Below are positions 34,518 through 46,216 of a stretch of 64,000 nucleotides of DNA, piece after piece. The stretch comes from TMED88 sp964515335 (GTDB lineage: Bacteria; Myxococcota_A; UBA9160; UBA4427). Where the stretch lies: assembly GCA_964515335.1 (NCBI GenBank), contig CAZETS010000014.1, forward strand, positions 1-64,000. The letters are read 5' to 3'. How positions within the stretch are numbered: position 1 is the stretch's first letter; each line of letters starts with the position of its first letter. Under the pieces are notes generated by a model. It did not search any database. It was given only the letters and a program-made list of their open reading frames with translations, and was not told the origin of the DNA. A program made the position numbers and the translations under genes.

Positions 34518-35315
34518 ATGGCATCGATTCCCCGATTCTCGGCGAAGGATCCCTTGAACGAGATGGCCGCGGCGCTCGATCTCGCGGGCTGTCTGGTGGT
34601 GAGCGACCTGCTCGACGCCAAGACGCGGCGCGCGATCGTCGCCGAGCTGGCTCCCCACATGGAGGCGACGCCGCTCGCAGAGGACGATCCGACCGACTTC
34701 TACCCCGGCCGCACGCGGCGCGTCACGGCTCTCGTCACGCGCTCGGAGTCGGTCGGCGACCTCGTCATCCACCCGACGGCCACCGCGCTCTGCGATCGTT
34801 TCCTGCTGCCCAACGCCGAGTCCGGCTATCAGCTCCACGTCACCGCGGCGCTCGAGGTGGGGCCCGGTGCGCGGTCACAGGTGCTGCACCGGGAAGAAGA
34901 CTCGTTCACCTACTTTCCGCTGCCGCGGCCGAATCTCATCCTCGCCAGCATGTGGGCGATCAGCGACTTCCGGGCCGACAACGGAGCGACCCTGCTCGTG
35001 CCGGGCAGTCACCGTTGGGATGCCCATCGCGTGGCCACCGACGACGAGGTCGTGCGTGCCGAAATGCCGGCCGGCTCGCTGCTCTTCTGGCTGGGCGGCA
35101 CTCTGCACGGCGCCGGGGCCAACACCTCGGACGACTGGCGCTACGGCGTCATCCTCACCTACTCGCTCGGCTGGCTCCGGCAGGAAGAGAACCAGTACCT
35201 CGACGTCCCGATCGACGTCGCCGAGCGCCTGCCGCCAAAGCTGCGGGCCATGATCGGCTACGAGATGCACCGCGCACTCGGCCTCTTCGATCCACGGGTC
35301 GCCCGGCAGCAATGA
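34518..35315 (+). CDS. phytanoyl-CoA dioxygenase (PhyH) family protein
   Basis: 265 residues from ATG 34518 (AGGAG about 7 nt upstream; a longer frame from 34386 is less likely). Fe(II)/2-oxoglutarate oxygenase of the PhyH type. The double-stranded beta-helix includes RSQVLHREEDSF, which supplies the first His and an acidic ligand (HRE rather than HxD), GATLLVPGSHRWDAH, and TLHGAGANTS with the second His. The 2OG-binding Arg is in DDWRYGVILTY. It hydroxylates a small lipid or secondary metabolite of unknown identity. It is divergent from the cold-shock gene. Confidence 0.85.
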   Translation: MASIPRFSAKDPLNEMAAALDLAGCLVVSDLLDAKTRRAIVAELAPHMEATPLAEDDPTDFYPGRTRRVTALVTRSESVGDLVIHPTATALCDRFLLPNAESGYQLHVTAALEVGPGARSQVLHREEDSFTYFPLPRPNLILASMWAISDFRADNGATLLVPGSHRWDAHRVATDDEVVRAEMPAGSLLFWLGGTLHGAGANTSDDWRYGVILTYSLGWLRQEENQYLDVPIDVAERLPPKLRAMIGYEMHRALGLFDPRVARQQ

Positions 35316-35376
35316 GCTCGCCGCTGCGCTGAGGATCGCGACCGGGCCGCCTCGGGGGCCGGCCGGCGAGAAGAGG

Positions 35377-35573
35377 GACGTGCCCACGAAATTGGTTCTG
35401 GCCCGCGGCTCCCTCGGACCTTCTTTGCCAACCACTGATGCGAACGCCCGGACTCGCTCTGACCCGCGGGCGGGGGCCTCTTAGGGTTCTCGAGGCCACG
35501 AAACGGGCGCTCGGGCGAGGGGAGGTCCCGGGGCCGACTCTCGGGCCGTCGGCACCATTATCGTGGGCACGTC
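35377..35573. repeat. MITE-like element bounded by inverted GACGTGCCCACGA copies
   Basis: GACGTGCCCACGA occurs at 35377-35389 and inverted at 35561-35573, with partial similarity continuing inwards (AAATTGG versus TAATGG). The roughly 170 bp between hold no convincing gene. A third copy of the same 13-mer lies at 55654-55666. The size and the terminal inverted repeats suggest a miniature transposable element or a dispersed intergenic repeat; no flanking duplication was obvious. Confidence 0.45.
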
Positions 35574-35588
35574 GGAAGAAGAACCGAA

Positions 35589-35804
35589 TCAGCCGGCGTC
35601 GCGCAGCAGCAGCAGCCCGCGCTCGATCTCGAAGACCAGCTCGTCGGCCGCGCCGCACGACCGGCCGAAGAGCGTGGCCTCGAGGGCGGCCCGGTGTTCG
35701 CGGTGAACGTCTTCTTCGGCGGGGGGCGGGCCGTCGAATCCGCACCGGGGGTTCGCCTCGACGGGCGGCTGCGGGAAGCTTCGGGATCGTGCCTGGCTCG
35801 ACAT
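35589..35804 (-). CDS. small hypothetical protein
   Basis: 71 codons from ATG 35804 to TGA. The N-terminal half is Pro/Arg-rich and probably disordered (MSSQARSRSFPQPPVE). The C-terminal half is an amphipathic helix pair (EHRAALEATLFGRSCGAADE, LVFEIERGLLLLRDAG). No family is recognised and no strong ribosome-binding site is visible, but the C-terminal half has protein-like composition and codon phase, unlike the neighbouring frames. It might be spurious. Confidence 0.4.
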   Translation of the reverse strand: MSSQARSRSFPQPPVEANPRCGFDGPPPAEEDVHREHRAALEATLFGRSCGAADELVFEIERGLLLLRDAG

Positions 35805-36129
35805 GCGGCTTGCTCGCTCACTTTGGGGTCGTTCGGAGACCGGCGCGGACCGGTCGGATGGAGCGCACCGCCGGACGGGCCGGTGCGACCATGGATTGAT
35901 CGCCGAGACACGCCTTTGCCTTGAGTACACTCTAATGAGTCGAGGGAGAAGCCCACCGATTTCGCGACCCTGTCGCACCGCTCGAGCTGTGCAGAGTCGC
36001 AATCCGGCGCGCAGCGCGTGATGCTGCCGAAATAATGGGGCCGGCCGGCCGGGGGACCTTCGGAGATCGCCCCGCGCGACCGATCCACCGTTCTCAGCCC
36101 GAGCCCGCGATCGGGCCGAGTGGAAATCC
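35805..36129. other. intergenic stretch without convincing gene
   Basis: About 325 bp before the antiporter start. Base composition is lower in GC around 35890-36030 (TTGCCTTGAGTACACTCTAATGAG). No confident promoter, RNA gene or coding frame is seen. Confidence 0.5.
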
Positions 36130-38109
36130 TTGGACGAATCCGGCCTCCTCTTCGAGCTGATCCTGCTGCTCGCCCTGACGGCGACGGGCCTCGCGCTGTT
36201 CGAGCGCCTGAAGCTGCCGGCGATCGCGGGCTTTCTCGTGGTGGGTGCGATCGCGGGACCGGGCGCTCTCGGGCTGGTCGCGGACCCCGAGCGGGTGCGC
36301 GCCCTCGCCGAGATCGGCGTGATCTTCCTGCTGTTCGAGATCGGCCTCGAGCTGCCCATCGAACGGCTCAAGGACCTGGGCCGCACGGCGCTGGTCGCCG
36401 GCGGCACCCAGGTAGCGATCACGACGGGAGTGGTCGCCGCGGCGGCGACGCTGCTCGGCCTGCCGTCGGCGAGCGCGCTGGTGCTCGGCGGGCTGGTCGC
36501 GATGTCGAGCACGGCGCTGGTGATGCGCATGCTGTCCGACGAGGGACAGATCGACGCGCCGCACGGTCAGCTCGCGGTCTCGGTGCTGGTCTTCCAGGAC
36601 CTCGCGATCGTGCCCTTCCTGCTGGCGATTCCGTTCCTGGCCGGCGGGGGCGAAGGCGGTGCGGGCGAGCTGCTGGTTTCGATCGCGCGCATGCTCGGCG
36701 GACTGGCGCTGGTGCTCTTCGTGCTGCGCTTCGGCGTGCCGCGCCTGCTGAACCGCGTCGCCGAGGCGCGCTCGCCGGATCTCTTCAGCCTGCTGGCGCT
36801 GCTGATCGTGGTCGGCTCGGCGTTCATCGCCGAGGAGTTGGGGCTGACGCTCGCCGTCGGCGCCTTCCTGGCCGGCGTGGCCGCCACCTCGTCCCCCTAC
36901 GCCCAGCAGCTCTTCTCCGAGGTCGTGCCGCTGCGCGGCGTGATCCTCGGCATCTTCTTCACCGCGATCGGCATGCTGTTCGAGCCGCGGGCGCTGGTCG
37001 ACCACGCCCCGCTCGTGCTCCTTTATCTGCTCACCACGATCGTGCTCAAGACGGGCATCGTGGCGGCCTCGGGGACGCTGCTCCTGCAGCGCAGCGTGCG
37101 CATGGGCGTACTGGCGGGGCTCGTGCTGTCGCAGACCGGCGAGTTCTCCTTCGTGCTCGCCGAAGCGGCGCGGCGCGCGCAGATCATCGACGAGCCGCTC
37201 TACCAGGTGGTGCTCGCGGGCTCGATCCTGAGCCTGCTGATCACGCCCTTCCTGATGCGCGTCGCGCCCCGGGTCGCGGACGCGGCGGCGCGATTGGTCG
37301 ACGGAACGGAGCGGGACGTCGAGGCGGAGGCGGCCGCCCCGGAAGAGGCGCAGCAAGACCGCGTGATCGTGATCGGCTACGGGCCGGCCGGGCAGACCCT
37401 CACGCGTCTGCTTCGCGCGATCGACGTGCCCTACACGGTGATCGACGCGAATGCGCGCGGCGTGCGCGAGGCGCAGCACCACGACCCGTGCGTGGTGTTC
37501 GGCGACGCGACGCGGCCCACCGTGCTGCGCCGCCTCGGCGTCGACGCGGCGCGGCTGGTGGTCGTCGCCATCTCCGACCCGCTGGCCACGCGGCGCATCG
37601 TGTCGCGGCTACGGCTGATCTCGTCGGAGGTGCCGGTGCTGGCACGCACCCGCTTCGTCGGCGAAGTCGACCTGCTCGAGGCAGCCGGCGCCTCGACGGT
37701 GGTCGCCGAGGAGTTCGAGGGCTCGATCGAGCTGGTCGCACGCTCGCTCGACCTGTTCGGCATCCCTGCCGGCGCCATCGCCCGCTTCACCGAGGCGCTG
37801 CGTGAAGAGGGCTACGGGGCGATCCGCAGCCCGGCGGCACTGCCCATGGACCCATGGCTCGTCGAGCTGCTCGACGAAGTGGGCACCGAGTGGCTCGAGG
37901 TCCCCGACGGCATCCCGGCCGAGACCACGCTGGCCGGCCTCGACGTCCGGGCACGAACCGGCGCGAGCGTGCTCTGCCTCGATCGCGACGGCCGGCAGAC
38001 CACCAACCCCGAGCCGTCGTTCACCCTGCGAGCGGGCGACCGCCTGCTCGTGATGGGCGACGCCGAGAATCTGCTTCGACTCCAGCGTCTACTCGAAGGC
38101 CACGGCTAG
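36130..38109 (+). CDS. CPA2-family monovalent cation:proton antiporter / KefB-like with RCK domain
   Basis: 659-residue protein. The N-terminal 380 residues are a 12-13 helix CPA2 domain, with GFLVVGAIAGPGALG, LVFQDLAIVPFLLAIPF (the QDLAxxP ion-site motif) and VLSQTGEFSFVLAEAA. A TrkA-N/RCK nucleotide-binding domain (DRVIVIGYGPAGQTLTRLL, about 415-535) and a TrkA-C domain (DVRARTGASVLCLDRDG, to the end) follow. It mediates K+ or Na+ efflux against H+, gated by NAD(H) or glutathione-type ligands in the RCK domain. Translation begins at TTG 36130; a downstream start is possible. It is followed after 70 bp by gcvP on the same strand. Confidence 0.92.
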   Translation: MDESGLLFELILLLALTATGLALFERLKLPAIAGFLVVGAIAGPGALGLVADPERVRALAEIGVIFLLFEIGLELPIERLKDLGRTALVAGGTQVAITTGVVAAAATLLGLPSASALVLGGLVAMSSTALVMRMLSDEGQIDAPHGQLAVSVLVFQDLAIVPFLLAIPFLAGGGEGGAGELLVSIARMLGGLALVLFVLRFGVPRLLNRVAEARSPDLFSLLALLIVVGSAFIAEELGLTLAVGAFLAGVAATSSPYAQQLFSEVVPLRGVILGIFFTAIGMLFEPRALVDHAPLVLLYLLTTIVLKTGIVAASGTLLLQRSVRMGVLAGLVLSQTGEFSFVLAEAARRAQIIDEPLYQVVLAGSILSLLITPFLMRVAPRVADAAARLVDGTERDVEAEAAAPEEAQQDRVIVIGYGPAGQTLTRLLRAIDVPYTVIDANARGVREAQHHDPCVVFGDATRPTVLRRLGVDAARLVVVAISDPLATRRIVSRLRLISSEVPVLARTRFVGEVDLLEAAGASTVVAEEFEGSIELVARSLDLFGIPAGAIARFTEALREEGYGAIRSPAALPMDPWLVELLDEVGTEWLEVPDGIPAETTLAGLDVRARTGASVLCLDRDGRQTTNPEPSFTLRAGDRLLVMGDAENLLRLQRLLEGHG

Positions 38110-38179
38110 GCTTCTCGGCTGCACCGGCGCCGGCGCGAGGCCCGGCCGGCGGCGATCCATGCTACCCGTAGCCGCGGCC

Positions 38180-41095
<2,916 letters not shown>

Positions 41096-41195
41096 GCCCG
41101 GTCCTGGGGCGGCAGGAAATGGGGGCAACGAAGCGCCCGGCCCTGTTAGAATGGCGGGCGGCGCCCTCCACCCCGGGCGTTCGCGGAGCCCCCCG

Positions 41196-43478
41196 GTGGA
41201 CCACTCTCTCGATCCGAACAGCCCGCTGCTCGGCCAGCTTCTCTGGTCGGCCGACCCGGCCACACAGAACACCATCATACTGGTGCTGGCCGCTGCGGCG
41301 CTGGCACTGTTCTTCGTCTATGCACCGCTGATCGTTCGACTCGTCCGCCTGCATCGGCTGGACGGCGCCGTCGGCGAGGCTTGCGGACCCGAGTGGCGGC
41401 CCACCGAGGCCCGCCGCGACGAGGTCGCCCGCGCCTTCGCGGGCTCGCCCGTCGAATCGCAGTGGGACGAGTTCGTCGGCCGCTGGCGGTCGGCGGAGGC
41501 CCTCGGCGAGGGCGAGCGGGCGCCGGTGCGGCTGCTCGACATCTTCGACGAGCGGCCTGTCGTGCCGACCGGAGCGATCAAGAGCCTGCTGCCCGCGCTC
41601 CCGGGTCTCTTCCTGGCGGTCGGCGTGCTCGGCAGCTTCGTCGGCCTCGCAGCGGCGGTGAGCAGCGGGGGCGGCGAGGACGCCGCGAGCGCGGTCGGCG
41701 TGCGCATCGGCCTCGCCCTGCGGTCGGGTCTGTGGGGACTCATCCTCGCGATCACCGCCGCAGTCGGCGGGCGCCTGCTCGAAGGTCTGTTCGACCGGCT
41801 CGCGGAGTCGCTCGATCGCACGGTCGAGCGGGCCTTCGAAGCGATGTCGAGCGGCGAACTGTCGAGCCTTTCGTCACGGGTCCAGAACAACGCCATGAAC
41901 CAGCTCGGCGCCGAGCTCAAACGCTTCGCCTCCGACCTGACCGAGCGGGTCGACCGCGGGCTGCAGCGCATCGAGGAGTCCACTTCGTCGGCCGCGAGCC
42001 TCGTCACCGAGCAGCAGCGCGGCGCGCTGCAGAACGTGGTGCGCGAGCTGAGCCTGCAGGTGCAGACCGGCGTGGAGCAGCACCTGACCGCCCTCCACCA
42101 GGTGCTCGAGCGCGCGGTCGATCACCAGGGGGCGGTCACCGGCGGCCTCGCCGAGGCCTTCGACCAGATGGCCGAGAACGCGACCGTCCACGCGCGGGTC
42201 ACCCAGACCCTCGAGCAGTCCGCCCAGGCCGTTCAGGAGGCCGCCACGTCGATGAGCGGCACCGCGCACGACCTCTCACCGGTGCTCGAGCAGCTGCGCG
42301 AGACCAGCTCGGCGCTCTCCGAGACGGCCACCACGATGAACACCACGCAGGAAGTCGTGGCGCACGGCGCCGAGGGCATCCGCAGCTCGATCGATCACGC
42401 CACGGCGGCGCTCTCCGAACAGCGCCAGTTCATCGAGACGGGACTCGAGGAGGTCCGCGGCACGATCCAGCTGATGAGCGCGGGCCTCGGCGAGAACCTC
42501 AGCCAGGCGCTGCGCAACGTCGACGAAGCGCTCGAGCACACCGTGGGCCGGCTGCGCGACACCATCGAGGACAGCAACTCCACGATCGACCGCCTGGCCT
42601 CACCGGTGCGGGCCGCCGAGGGCACCACGCGCGAGATGCAGACGGCCCTCGAGCGGGTGCGCGACGAAGTGCTCGCGCTCGGCGAGTGGACGAGCCAGGC
42701 CGTGCGACCCCTCAAGACCAACCTCGCACAGCTCGAGGACCGCGTCGGCGACATCACCCGCGCCCTCGCCGCGTTCGGCGACCAGGCCGCGCACGTCGAC
42801 AAGACGATGGACGCGCTTCGCGGCGAGATCCACGAGGAGGGCCGCCGCTCGCGCGCCAGCAGCGCCGAGCTGGCGCGGCACCTGAAGATGGCGGTGGATG
42901 CCGCGGCAGCGCTTCGCGCGGGCCCGGCGGACCACACCGCTCAACCCGCGTCGACGCCGAAGCGCGCGCAACCGCTCGGACCGCGAGAGCCGGCGGCGCC
43001 GACGACGACGAGCCCGAGCGCCGCGCCGGGCGAGGCGCTCTCCGCAACCGGCAAGCCGGCAATCGCGCTCGACGACGATCGCCCGACGGAGCGGCCCCCG
43101 GCGCCCGCACCCGCGTCGGCAGCGACGCGCGCGAACGCGCCCGCCCAGCAGGCAGCGCGGCTTCCCGAGGCCGGGCCCGAGAGCAGGTTCCTCGGCCCCG
43201 ACCCCTACGCGCGCATCACCAACCCTTCCGATGCCCTCGATCGGCAGCGGCGAATCCTCGAGTCGGGGCGCGCGATGCACGATCTCGAGGTCGACGACCG
43301 CAGCGGGGTCGACGACGAAGACGACGATCTCTCCCTCTCGGGCCTCCTCAAGCAGCCCACGCGCGACAAGGGCGCCGCTTCGGACTCGACGACCCGCCCG
43401 CAGCGGAGCGTCTCGAACGGAGACTCGAACGAGGACGCGAGTCGCCCCCGCGCCTGGCAGCGGCTCGAGAAGGACTGA
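41196..43478 (+). CDS. MotA/TolQ/ExbB-family membrane protein with long cytoplasmic coiled-coil tail (ZorA-like)
   Basis: 760 residues from GTG 41196 (GGAG 8 nt upstream; ATG 41151 is an alternative). TM1 lies at about 26-48. The proton-channel pair follows at about 132-155 (LPGLFLAVGVLGSFVGLAAA) and 174-193 (SGLWGLILAITAAVGG). A tail of more than 550 residues, rich in Gln/Glu/Ser heptad-like repeats, follows (about 195-590, e.g. LTERVDRGLQRIEESTSSAA), then a Pro/Ala-rich disordered end. This architecture matches ZorA of the Zorya anti-phage system and similar tailed MotA proteins rather than flagellar MotA. The next gene, 3 bp on, encodes a MotB-like partner. No ZorC, ZorD or ZorE gene follows. 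Confidence 0.8.
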   Translation: MDHSLDPNSPLLGQLLWSADPATQNTIILVLAAAALALFFVYAPLIVRLVRLHRLDGAVGEACGPEWRPTEARRDEVARAFAGSPVESQWDEFVGRWRSAEALGEGERAPVRLLDIFDERPVVPTGAIKSLLPALPGLFLAVGVLGSFVGLAAAVSSGGGEDAASAVGVRIGLALRSGLWGLILAITAAVGGRLLEGLFDRLAESLDRTVERAFEAMSSGELSSLSSRVQNNAMNQLGAELKRFASDLTERVDRGLQRIEESTSSAASLVTEQQRGALQNVVRELSLQVQTGVEQHLTALHQVLERAVDHQGAVTGGLAEAFDQMAENATVHARVTQTLEQSAQAVQEAATSMSGTAHDLSPVLEQLRETSSALSETATTMNTTQEVVAHGAEGIRSSIDHATAALSEQRQFIETGLEEVRGTIQLMSAGLGENLSQALRNVDEALEHTVGRLRDTIEDSNSTIDRLASPVRAAEGTTREMQTALERVRDEVLALGEWTSQAVRPLKTNLAQLEDRVGDITRALAAFGDQAAHVDKTMDALRGEIHEEGRRSRASSAELARHLKMAVDAAAALRAGPADHTAQPASTPKRAQPLGPREPAAPTTTSPSAAPGEALSATGKPAIALDDDRPTERPPAPAPASAATRANAPAQQAARLPEAGPESRFLGPDPYARITNPSDALDRQRRILESGRAMHDLEVDDRSGVDDEDDDLSLSGLLKQPTRDKGAASDSTTRPQRSVSNGDSNEDASRPRAWQRLEKD

Positions 43479-43481
43479 GCG

Positions 43482-44246
43482 GTGGCCCGCCGATCGCTGT
43501 CGACCCGGCGTGACGGCAGCTCGGCCGAGGCCTCGTTCTGGGCGCCCCTCGCCGTGCTTCTCGCGGGCGTGCTCTGCGTGATGGTCTTCGTGGCGGCGCT
43601 GCCACGTGAGCGCGCGGTCGACGACGAATCGCTCCGACGCAGGGCCGAGCTCGAGGCGCGCATCGCCGATCGAGCGAGCTTTCCGTCGCACTGGCGCGAG
43701 ACCATCCAGAGCCTCTGCGGCGATCCCGTGCTGCAGGCCGAGGGCATCGCGCCCGACTGCGAGACCGGCACGATCACCTTCGGCGACGACCTCTTCGACG
43801 AATCCCGCGCGGTGGAGCTCACCGAGGAGGGCATCCGCAAGCTCCACTACGCGATCAGCAGCCTGCTGCGCAACCTGCGTCGCCACGAGGACGTCTGGAA
43901 TCGCCTCGAGTCGATCGAGCTGCGAGGCCACGCCGACCCGCGCGCAACACGCGACCCCTACGTGACGAACATGCGCGTCTCGCAGCAGCGGCCGCTGTCG
44001 GTCATGCTCTACTTGATTTCCGACTGGGCGCTCTCCGAACGAGATCGACGCGACCTCGAGCGGCTGCTGATCCTATCCGCCGCGTCGCACGCGCGTCCGC
44101 CCGAGTCATGTCCCGAGCGCACGAACGAGTGCTATGCGTTCTGGCGGCGGGTGGAGATCACGCCGCAGCTGCGCGGCGCCGACCTCGCCAACGAGGCGGA
44201 CCGCTTCGCCGACGAGCTCACCCGCCTGGTGCCCGAAGCGTCGTAG
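43482..44246 (+). CDS. MotB/OmpA-like peptidoglycan-binding partner (ZorB-like)
   Basis: 254 residues. It has a basic N terminus, one transmembrane helix (FWAPLAVLLAGVLCVMVFVAAL, about 19-40), a linker, then an OmpA-like domain with IELRGHADPR (Asp152) and NMRVSQQRPLSVMLYL (Arg170), the diaminopimelate contacts. The C-terminal region has two Cys (CPERTNECYAFW). The helix lacks the Asp that carries protons in MotB/ExbD/ZorB: the FWxxxAD pattern reads FWAPLAV here. The GTG start lies 3 bp after the ZorA-like stop, so the pair is translated together. Ion-driven motor activity is therefore doubtful; a structural cell-wall anchor is an alternative. Confidence 0.78.
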   Translation: MARRSLSTRRDGSSAEASFWAPLAVLLAGVLCVMVFVAALPRERAVDDESLRRRAELEARIADRASFPSHWRETIQSLCGDPVLQAEGIAPDCETGTITFGDDLFDESRAVELTEEGIRKLHYAISSLLRNLRRHEDVWNRLESIELRGHADPRATRDPYVTNMRVSQQRPLSVMLYLISDWALSERDRRDLERLLILSAASHARPPESCPERTNECYAFWRRVEITPQLRGADLANEADRFADELTRLVPEAS

Positions 44247-44288
44247 CCACCCGACACGCCTCCACCGGGGCTGCCGGGGCGGACGGCC

Positions 44289-45737
44289 CTACTCGACCGC
44301 CCCGCAGAGCTGGTAGTAGCCGACCTCCTCGCGCTCCATCGCGCCCGCGTGCTCGAAGGGCAGACCCTCGGGCAACCCGGCGAGCGTCTGCTCGGAGATC
44401 AGCAGCGTGTCGGGCTCGGCGAGCTTCTGCAGGTGACCGGCCAGGTCGAGCACGGCGCTGTAGGCCACGCCCTGGTCGAGGTCGACCAGGCAGCGGCCGG
44501 TGTGGATGCCGAGACGAAAGCGGAAGGGCGACCGCAAGAGGTTGTCGCTGCGATTGAAGCCCGACAGCCCGTCGAGGATGCGCGCGCCGGCACGCACCGA
44601 GTCGAGGGGCGACTCGAAATAGCACATCAGCTCGTCGCCGTTGCTGTTGAGCACGTGACCGCCGCTCTCCTCGACGATGCCGCCCACGAAGCTGCGGAAG
44701 CGCTCGAAGGACAGCACGATGTGGTCGGCGCGGGTGGTCTCGGCCTTCATACCATACGAGTTGACGACGTCGACGTCGAGGAAGCTTCCCTCGACGCTGT
44801 AGTCCTCCTCGATCCGGCGGTCGAGCTCGAGGCGCTGCTCCATCTGCTGCTTGAGGCTGCGGCGCTCGCGATCCTCGGGTGTCTCCTCCGCGAAGCGCGC
44901 GCCATGCGTGTGCAGCTCGACCCGGAAGATCACCGAGTCGGCGAGCTGGATGGTGTCGCCGTCGCGCACGCGCTCGCTGTCGAGCACCTCGCAGCCGTTG
45001 AGCAGCGTCGGATTCACCTTGCTCAGGTGGACCAACTCGAGCTCGCCGCCTTCGTCCACCAGCTCGGCGTGGCGCCGCGACACGCCCATGTCGGCGATCC
45101 GCACGTCCGCCTCGTGGGCGCGGCCAAGCACCGTGCGCGTGGACCATATCGGGCATGCGTCGCCGTCCACGAGGGATTGGCCGCGCTCCACCGTCAAGCG
45201 ACCGATCTGCGACACCACGGGACGCACCGTGGTCGTCTCTTCGCCGATCGGCGGGACCACGAGATGCTCGGTCGTCTCGCCACTGCGCTCTTCGCCGGTC
45301 AGCGGCGAGGCCGACTCGCCTCGCGCGTTGGCGGAGAACACCTGCGTGAGGTGGCTGATCGCGATGCCCTCGCGCTCGCGCACCTCGATCTCGACCCGGC
45401 CGATGCGTATACGGCTACCCGGGCGCAGCGCCTCACCCCGTGCCGGGCGGCCATCGACCAGCGTCGGATTGGTGGCGCCAGCCAGGTGTTGCAGTGTCCA
45501 GGCGCCGTCCCGCTGGCGGATCAGCGCCTGCCTGGACGAAACCGTCGGATCCTTGAGCAGGATGCCGCGGCCGCGCTCACCGGCCGGCAGCCGGCGGCCG
45601 ATCATCACCTCGTCGCCGTCTACGGTGAAGACCTCGCCCGCATCGACACCCTCGAGCACGAGCAGCTCGAAGACGGGCGCGAGCGCGGCGTCATCGCTGC
45701 TGCGGCGATGGATCAGGGATCGGAGCCAGCTCGACAT
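44289..45737 (-). CDS. double FHA-domain protein with degenerate class III nucleotide cyclase domain
   Basis: 482 residues. FHA1 spans about 25-118 (VMIGRR, TVSSRQA, NPTLVDG) and FHA2 about 175-275 (TVLGRAHEADVRIADMGVSR, RRHAEL, NPTLLNG); both bind phospho-Thr peptides in related proteins. A helical linker precedes a class III cyclase-homology domain (about 315-480) with metal Asp candidates at 321/323 and Asp368 (NSNGDELMCYF). The purine Lys position is Asn364, and the transition-state Asn and Arg positions are Gly434 and Lys438, so catalytic activity is questionable. It probably senses Ser/Thr phosphorylation. It is convergent with the MotB-like gene. Confidence 0.85.
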   Translation of the reverse strand: MSSWLRSLIHRRSSDDAALAPVFELLVLEGVDAGEVFTVDGDEVMIGRRLPAGERGRGILLKDPTVSSRQALIRQRDGAWTLQHLAGATNPTLVDGRPARGEALRPGSRIRIGRVEIEVREREGIAISHLTQVFSANARGESASPLTGEERSGETTEHLVVPPIGEETTTVRPVVSQIGRLTVERGQSLVDGDACPIWSTRTVLGRAHEADVRIADMGVSRRHAELVDEGGELELVHLSKVNPTLLNGCEVLDSERVRDGDTIQLADSVIFRVELHTHGARFAEETPEDRERRSLKQQMEQRLELDRRIEEDYSVEGSFLDVDVVNSYGMKAETTRADHIVLSFERFRSFVGGIVEESGGHVLNSNGDELMCYFESPLDSVRAGARILDGLSGFNRSDNLLRSPFRFRLGIHTGRCLVDLDQGVAYSAVLDLAGHLQKLAEPDTLLISEQTLAGLPEGLPFEHAGAMEREEVGYYQLCGAVE

Positions 45738-45841
45738 GTTCGGAGGGCCTCGCGTGCGGGATCATTCTATCCCACTCCCGCAGCCCTTCGAATCGTCGGT
45801 TCGGCCCCGAGCCTCCGCCCGGGCGGGCGGCGCGACCAGCG

Positions 45842-46198
45842 CTACGCGCGAGACAGCGAACGGGCGACGAGATCGTAGGCGGCCGTCGAGACCGGAATGC
45901 CCGACCTGCGCGCGACGCGGCGCAGCTTGCTCAGCTCGGTGTCGGTCAGCATCACGGCCACGCGGTTGCGCCGCGAGTCGGAAGAGGGCCCGGTCCCGCT
46001 GCCCTTCGGCCGGCCGGCACCCGGGCGGCGCCCGCCCCATGTGCCCTTGGTCGCCTTCTTGGCGCGCGTGCCCTTCGCCTTCGCCCTGCCCTTCGCCCTC
46101 TTCGCGCCCTTCGCACCCTTCGCGCCCTTCGCGCCCTTCGCGCCCTTCGCCCTGGTTGCCCTCTTCGCCCTCGTTGCCTTTGCGGTGGATCGTGCCAT
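45842..46198 (-). CDS. Lys/Ala/Gly-repeat protein with RHH-like C-terminal domain
   Basis: 118 residues. The N-terminal half is a low-complexity KGA repeat (AKGAKGAKGAKGAKGAKRAK), like histone H1 or HU tails. An AT-hook-like segment follows (GGRRPGAGRPKGSG), then a ribbon-helix-helix-like domain (RNRVAVMLTDTELSKLRRVA, then STAAYDLVARSL). Together they suggest a nucleoid-associated or transcription-modulating DNA-binding protein. A heptamer tandem repeat ends 18 nt upstream of its ATG. The repeat is encoded by near-identical 9-nt units, so its length may vary between strains. Confidence 0.75.
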   Translation of the reverse strand: MARSTAKATRAKRATRAKGAKGAKGAKGAKGAKRAKGRAKAKGTRAKKATKGTWGGRRPGAGRPKGSGTGPSSDSRRNRVAVMLTDTELSKLRRVARRSGIPVSTAAYDLVARSLSRA

Positions 46199-46216
46199 GG
46201 GTCCGGCCTCGCTCGC

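Noticed and set aside
29057..35332. A 2091-codon plus-strand frame
   Set aside because: Opposite- and out-of-frame reading of several real genes, Arg/His/Val-rich, no domains.
38110..38179. Glycine riboswitch before gcvP
   Set aside because: The 70-bp gap is too short for a glycine aptamer, and no aptamer motif is seen.
41196..44246. Complete Zorya defence system
   Set aside because: Only a ZorA/ZorB-like pair is seen; no ZorC, ZorD or ZorE gene in either flank, and the TM Asp is absent.
46080..46150. CRISPR-like or microsatellite array
   Set aside because: The 9-nt units encode the KGA tail in frame and have no spacers.
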